Shown here in pieces: positions 5,781 to 6,892 of a DNA stretch of 6,892 bases (its first letter is position 1; each line of letters opens with the position of its first letter). The stretch is from positions 1 through 6,892 of the forward strand of contig DFWT01000136.1 of assembly GCA_002381045.1 (NCBI GenBank), written 5' to 3'. The notes beneath the pieces were generated by a model. That model ran no database searches, had not been told where the DNA came from, and was given only the letters and a program-made list of their open reading frames with translations. A program made the translations under genes and the position numbers. Source of the DNA: Rhodoferax sp. UBA4127 (lineage in GTDB: Bacteria > Pseudomonadota > Gammaproteobacteria > Burkholderiales > Burkholderiaceae_C).

Positions 5781-6892
5781 TTGAACACGTCTCAAGCCCA
5801 CCACGACATCCGCAACCAGCTTTTGGTGGCTCGTTTGCCGGCCATGCCGCAGATTTTGCTCAAGTTGCTGGCGCTGTGCGAGGCCGATGAAGCTGGCATG
5901 GCCGAATTGGCCAAGCTCATTGGCAACGACGCGGGCATGACAGCACGGGTGCTCACCGTGGCCAACAGCGCGGCTTACCACCGGGGTGATGGCAAGGTGG
6001 ATCTGCTGCAGGCCCTCAATGTGCTGGGCTTGGAACTGATCAAAACCCTGGTGATCAGCGAGGCGGTGTTTCAAACTTTTCATGGGTTTCCGCACGCCAG
6101 CGGCATTGATTTACGCAATTTTTGGCGTCATTCCTTAAAGGTTGCGGTGCTGGCACGCCACGTGGCCAAAGCCATGGACTATGCCCAAGCCGAAGAGGCT
6201 TACCTAGCCGGCTTGCTGCACGACGTGGGTCAGTTGGCCCTGCTGTCTTCGGCACCCAACGACTATGTGAGCCTGTTCCTGTCGAACGATGGCGAAGGGC
6301 TTTGCGCCAAAGAACAAAACGCCCTGCATATTTCACACGCCGAGGCAGGTGCCTGGCTCATCGAGCGTTGGAACCTGGATTCGTTCATGGCAGACACGGT
6401 GCTTTATCACCATGAGCCTGCGGCGCGCTTGCAAGGTGCCCACCTTTTGATTCGCATCGTGCGCCTGGCTCATTTACTGCTTGAACACGGCAACCAATTG
6501 CCACCAGCGGCGGATTTAACTTCACTGAGTGAACTTGACCCGGATGTGCTGCAAGACATTGTGCTTAATGCAGATGCGCGGGTAAAAAAGGCGGCTGAAA
6601 TGTTGGGGGTGGATATCTCTGAGGCTGCTGACACGCTGGTCGCTGCGCTGCCAGTGACCCCAGCCGCGCCAGCCGACCCGGCACACAGCCAGCTCAGTGA
6701 TGAGATGCGTCACCGCACGCTGATGGCCGAGTTTTCTCAAGCCCTGACTAGGCAAAGGACTGACGTGCAACTGTTGGACGCTGTACGGCACAACGCCCAG
6801 CTGATCTTCAACCTGGAAGACACGCTGGTGTTGCTGGTCAGTGCCAACAGCCGCGAACTCATTGGCGTGTCGTTTGGCGCGCACTTGCAGCG
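5781..6892 (+). CDS. HDOD-domain signalling protein with GAF-like domain, 3' truncated by window edge
   Basis: The frame is open from a TAG at 5754-5756 to the window end. The best start is TTG 5781, giving MNTSQAHHDIRNQLLVARLPAMPQIL; the first ATG (5844) would cut into the LPAMPQIL strand that normally opens HDOD domains. TTG 5766 and GTG 5826 are alternatives. Visible are 370 codons. HDOD (about residues 18-260) shows NDAGMTARVLTVANSAAYH, ALNVLGLELIKTLVI, WRHS (His117), GLLHDVGQLALL (His147-Asp148), HISHAEAG (His183, His186) and LYHHEP (His210-His211). After an Ala/Pro-rich linker, residues from about 314 (LMAEFSQALTR...NLEDTLVLLV) resemble the start of a GAF domain. HDOD proteins act as signalling or scaffold modules in chemosensing, biofilm and cyclic-di-GMP networks. 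The output domain, possibly a GGDEF or histidine kinase, lies beyond the window, so the pathway cannot be named. Confidence 0.85.
   Translation, partial: MNTSQAHHDIRNQLLVARLPAMPQILLKLLALCEADEAGMAELAKLIGNDAGMTARVLTVANSAAYHRGDGKVDLLQALNVLGLELIKTLVISEAVFQTFHGFPHASGIDLRNFWRHSLKVAVLARHVAKAMDYAQAEEAYLAGLLHDVGQLALLSSAPNDYVSLFLSNDGEGLCAKEQNALHISHAEAGAWLIERWNLDSFMADTVLYHHEPAARLQGAHLLIRIVRLAHLLLEHGNQLPPAADLTSLSELDPDVLQDIVLNADARVKKAAEMLGVDISEAADTLVAALPVTPAAPADPAHSQLSDEMRHRTLMAEFSQALTRQRTDVQLLDAVRHNAQLIFNLEDTLVLLVSANSRELIGVSFGAHLQ

Noticed and set aside
5603..5890. Small plus-strand frame running into the HDOD gene
   Set aside because: It overlaps the HDOD coding region in another frame and has no similarity I recognise.

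Overview
The window looks like an ordinary chromosomal stretch from a betaproteobacterium, most likely Burkholderiales and perhaps a Comamonadaceae relative. This is inferred from protein resemblance and a GC content in the high 50s, not from any database search. All six recognisable genes lie on the + strand. No rRNA, tRNA, CRISPR array, insertion sequence or integrase was seen.

Left part (1-2913): the window opens inside purB (adenylosuccinate lyase, purine biosynthesis), which lacks only about 14 N-terminal residues. Next come a YaeQ-family protein with a PD-(D/E)XK-like fold and a crotonase-superfamily protein of the ECHDC3 type. The crotonase protein lacks both glutamates that classical enoyl-CoA hydratases use. 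These genes are separated by 166 and 51 bases and are functionally unrelated housekeeping or metabolic genes.

Middle part (2914-5419): a type IV pilus cassette. A 270-base upstream region holds a cluster of TGTGAC/TGTCA boxes arranged as dyads, then a near-consensus sigma-54 promoter (-24/-12), then pilA with a strong ribosome binding site. pilA ends in a textbook intrinsic terminator. Just past its T-tract begins a large polytopic membrane protein of the PglL/TfpW O-oligosaccharyltransferase type (Wzy_C ligase core plus Wzy_C_2-like tail), read from a probable GTG start. The likely logic is PilR-type activation of abundant pilin, with a dedicated ligase made at a lower level that glycosylates the pilin in the periplasm. 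The ligase, and the 3' part of pilA, look more AT-rich than the flanking genes.

Right part (5420-6892): a 361-base AT-richer gap without a convincing gene, although a perfect AGGAGG overlaps the ligase stop codon. After it comes a signalling protein with an N-terminal HDOD domain and the beginning of a GAF-like sensor domain. That gene probably starts at a TTG codon and runs off the end of the window.

The most interesting items are the pilin/ligase pair with a terminator wedged between the genes, the structured sigma-54 upstream region, and the crotonase homologue without catalytic glutamates. I found no clear sign of a wholly new system.
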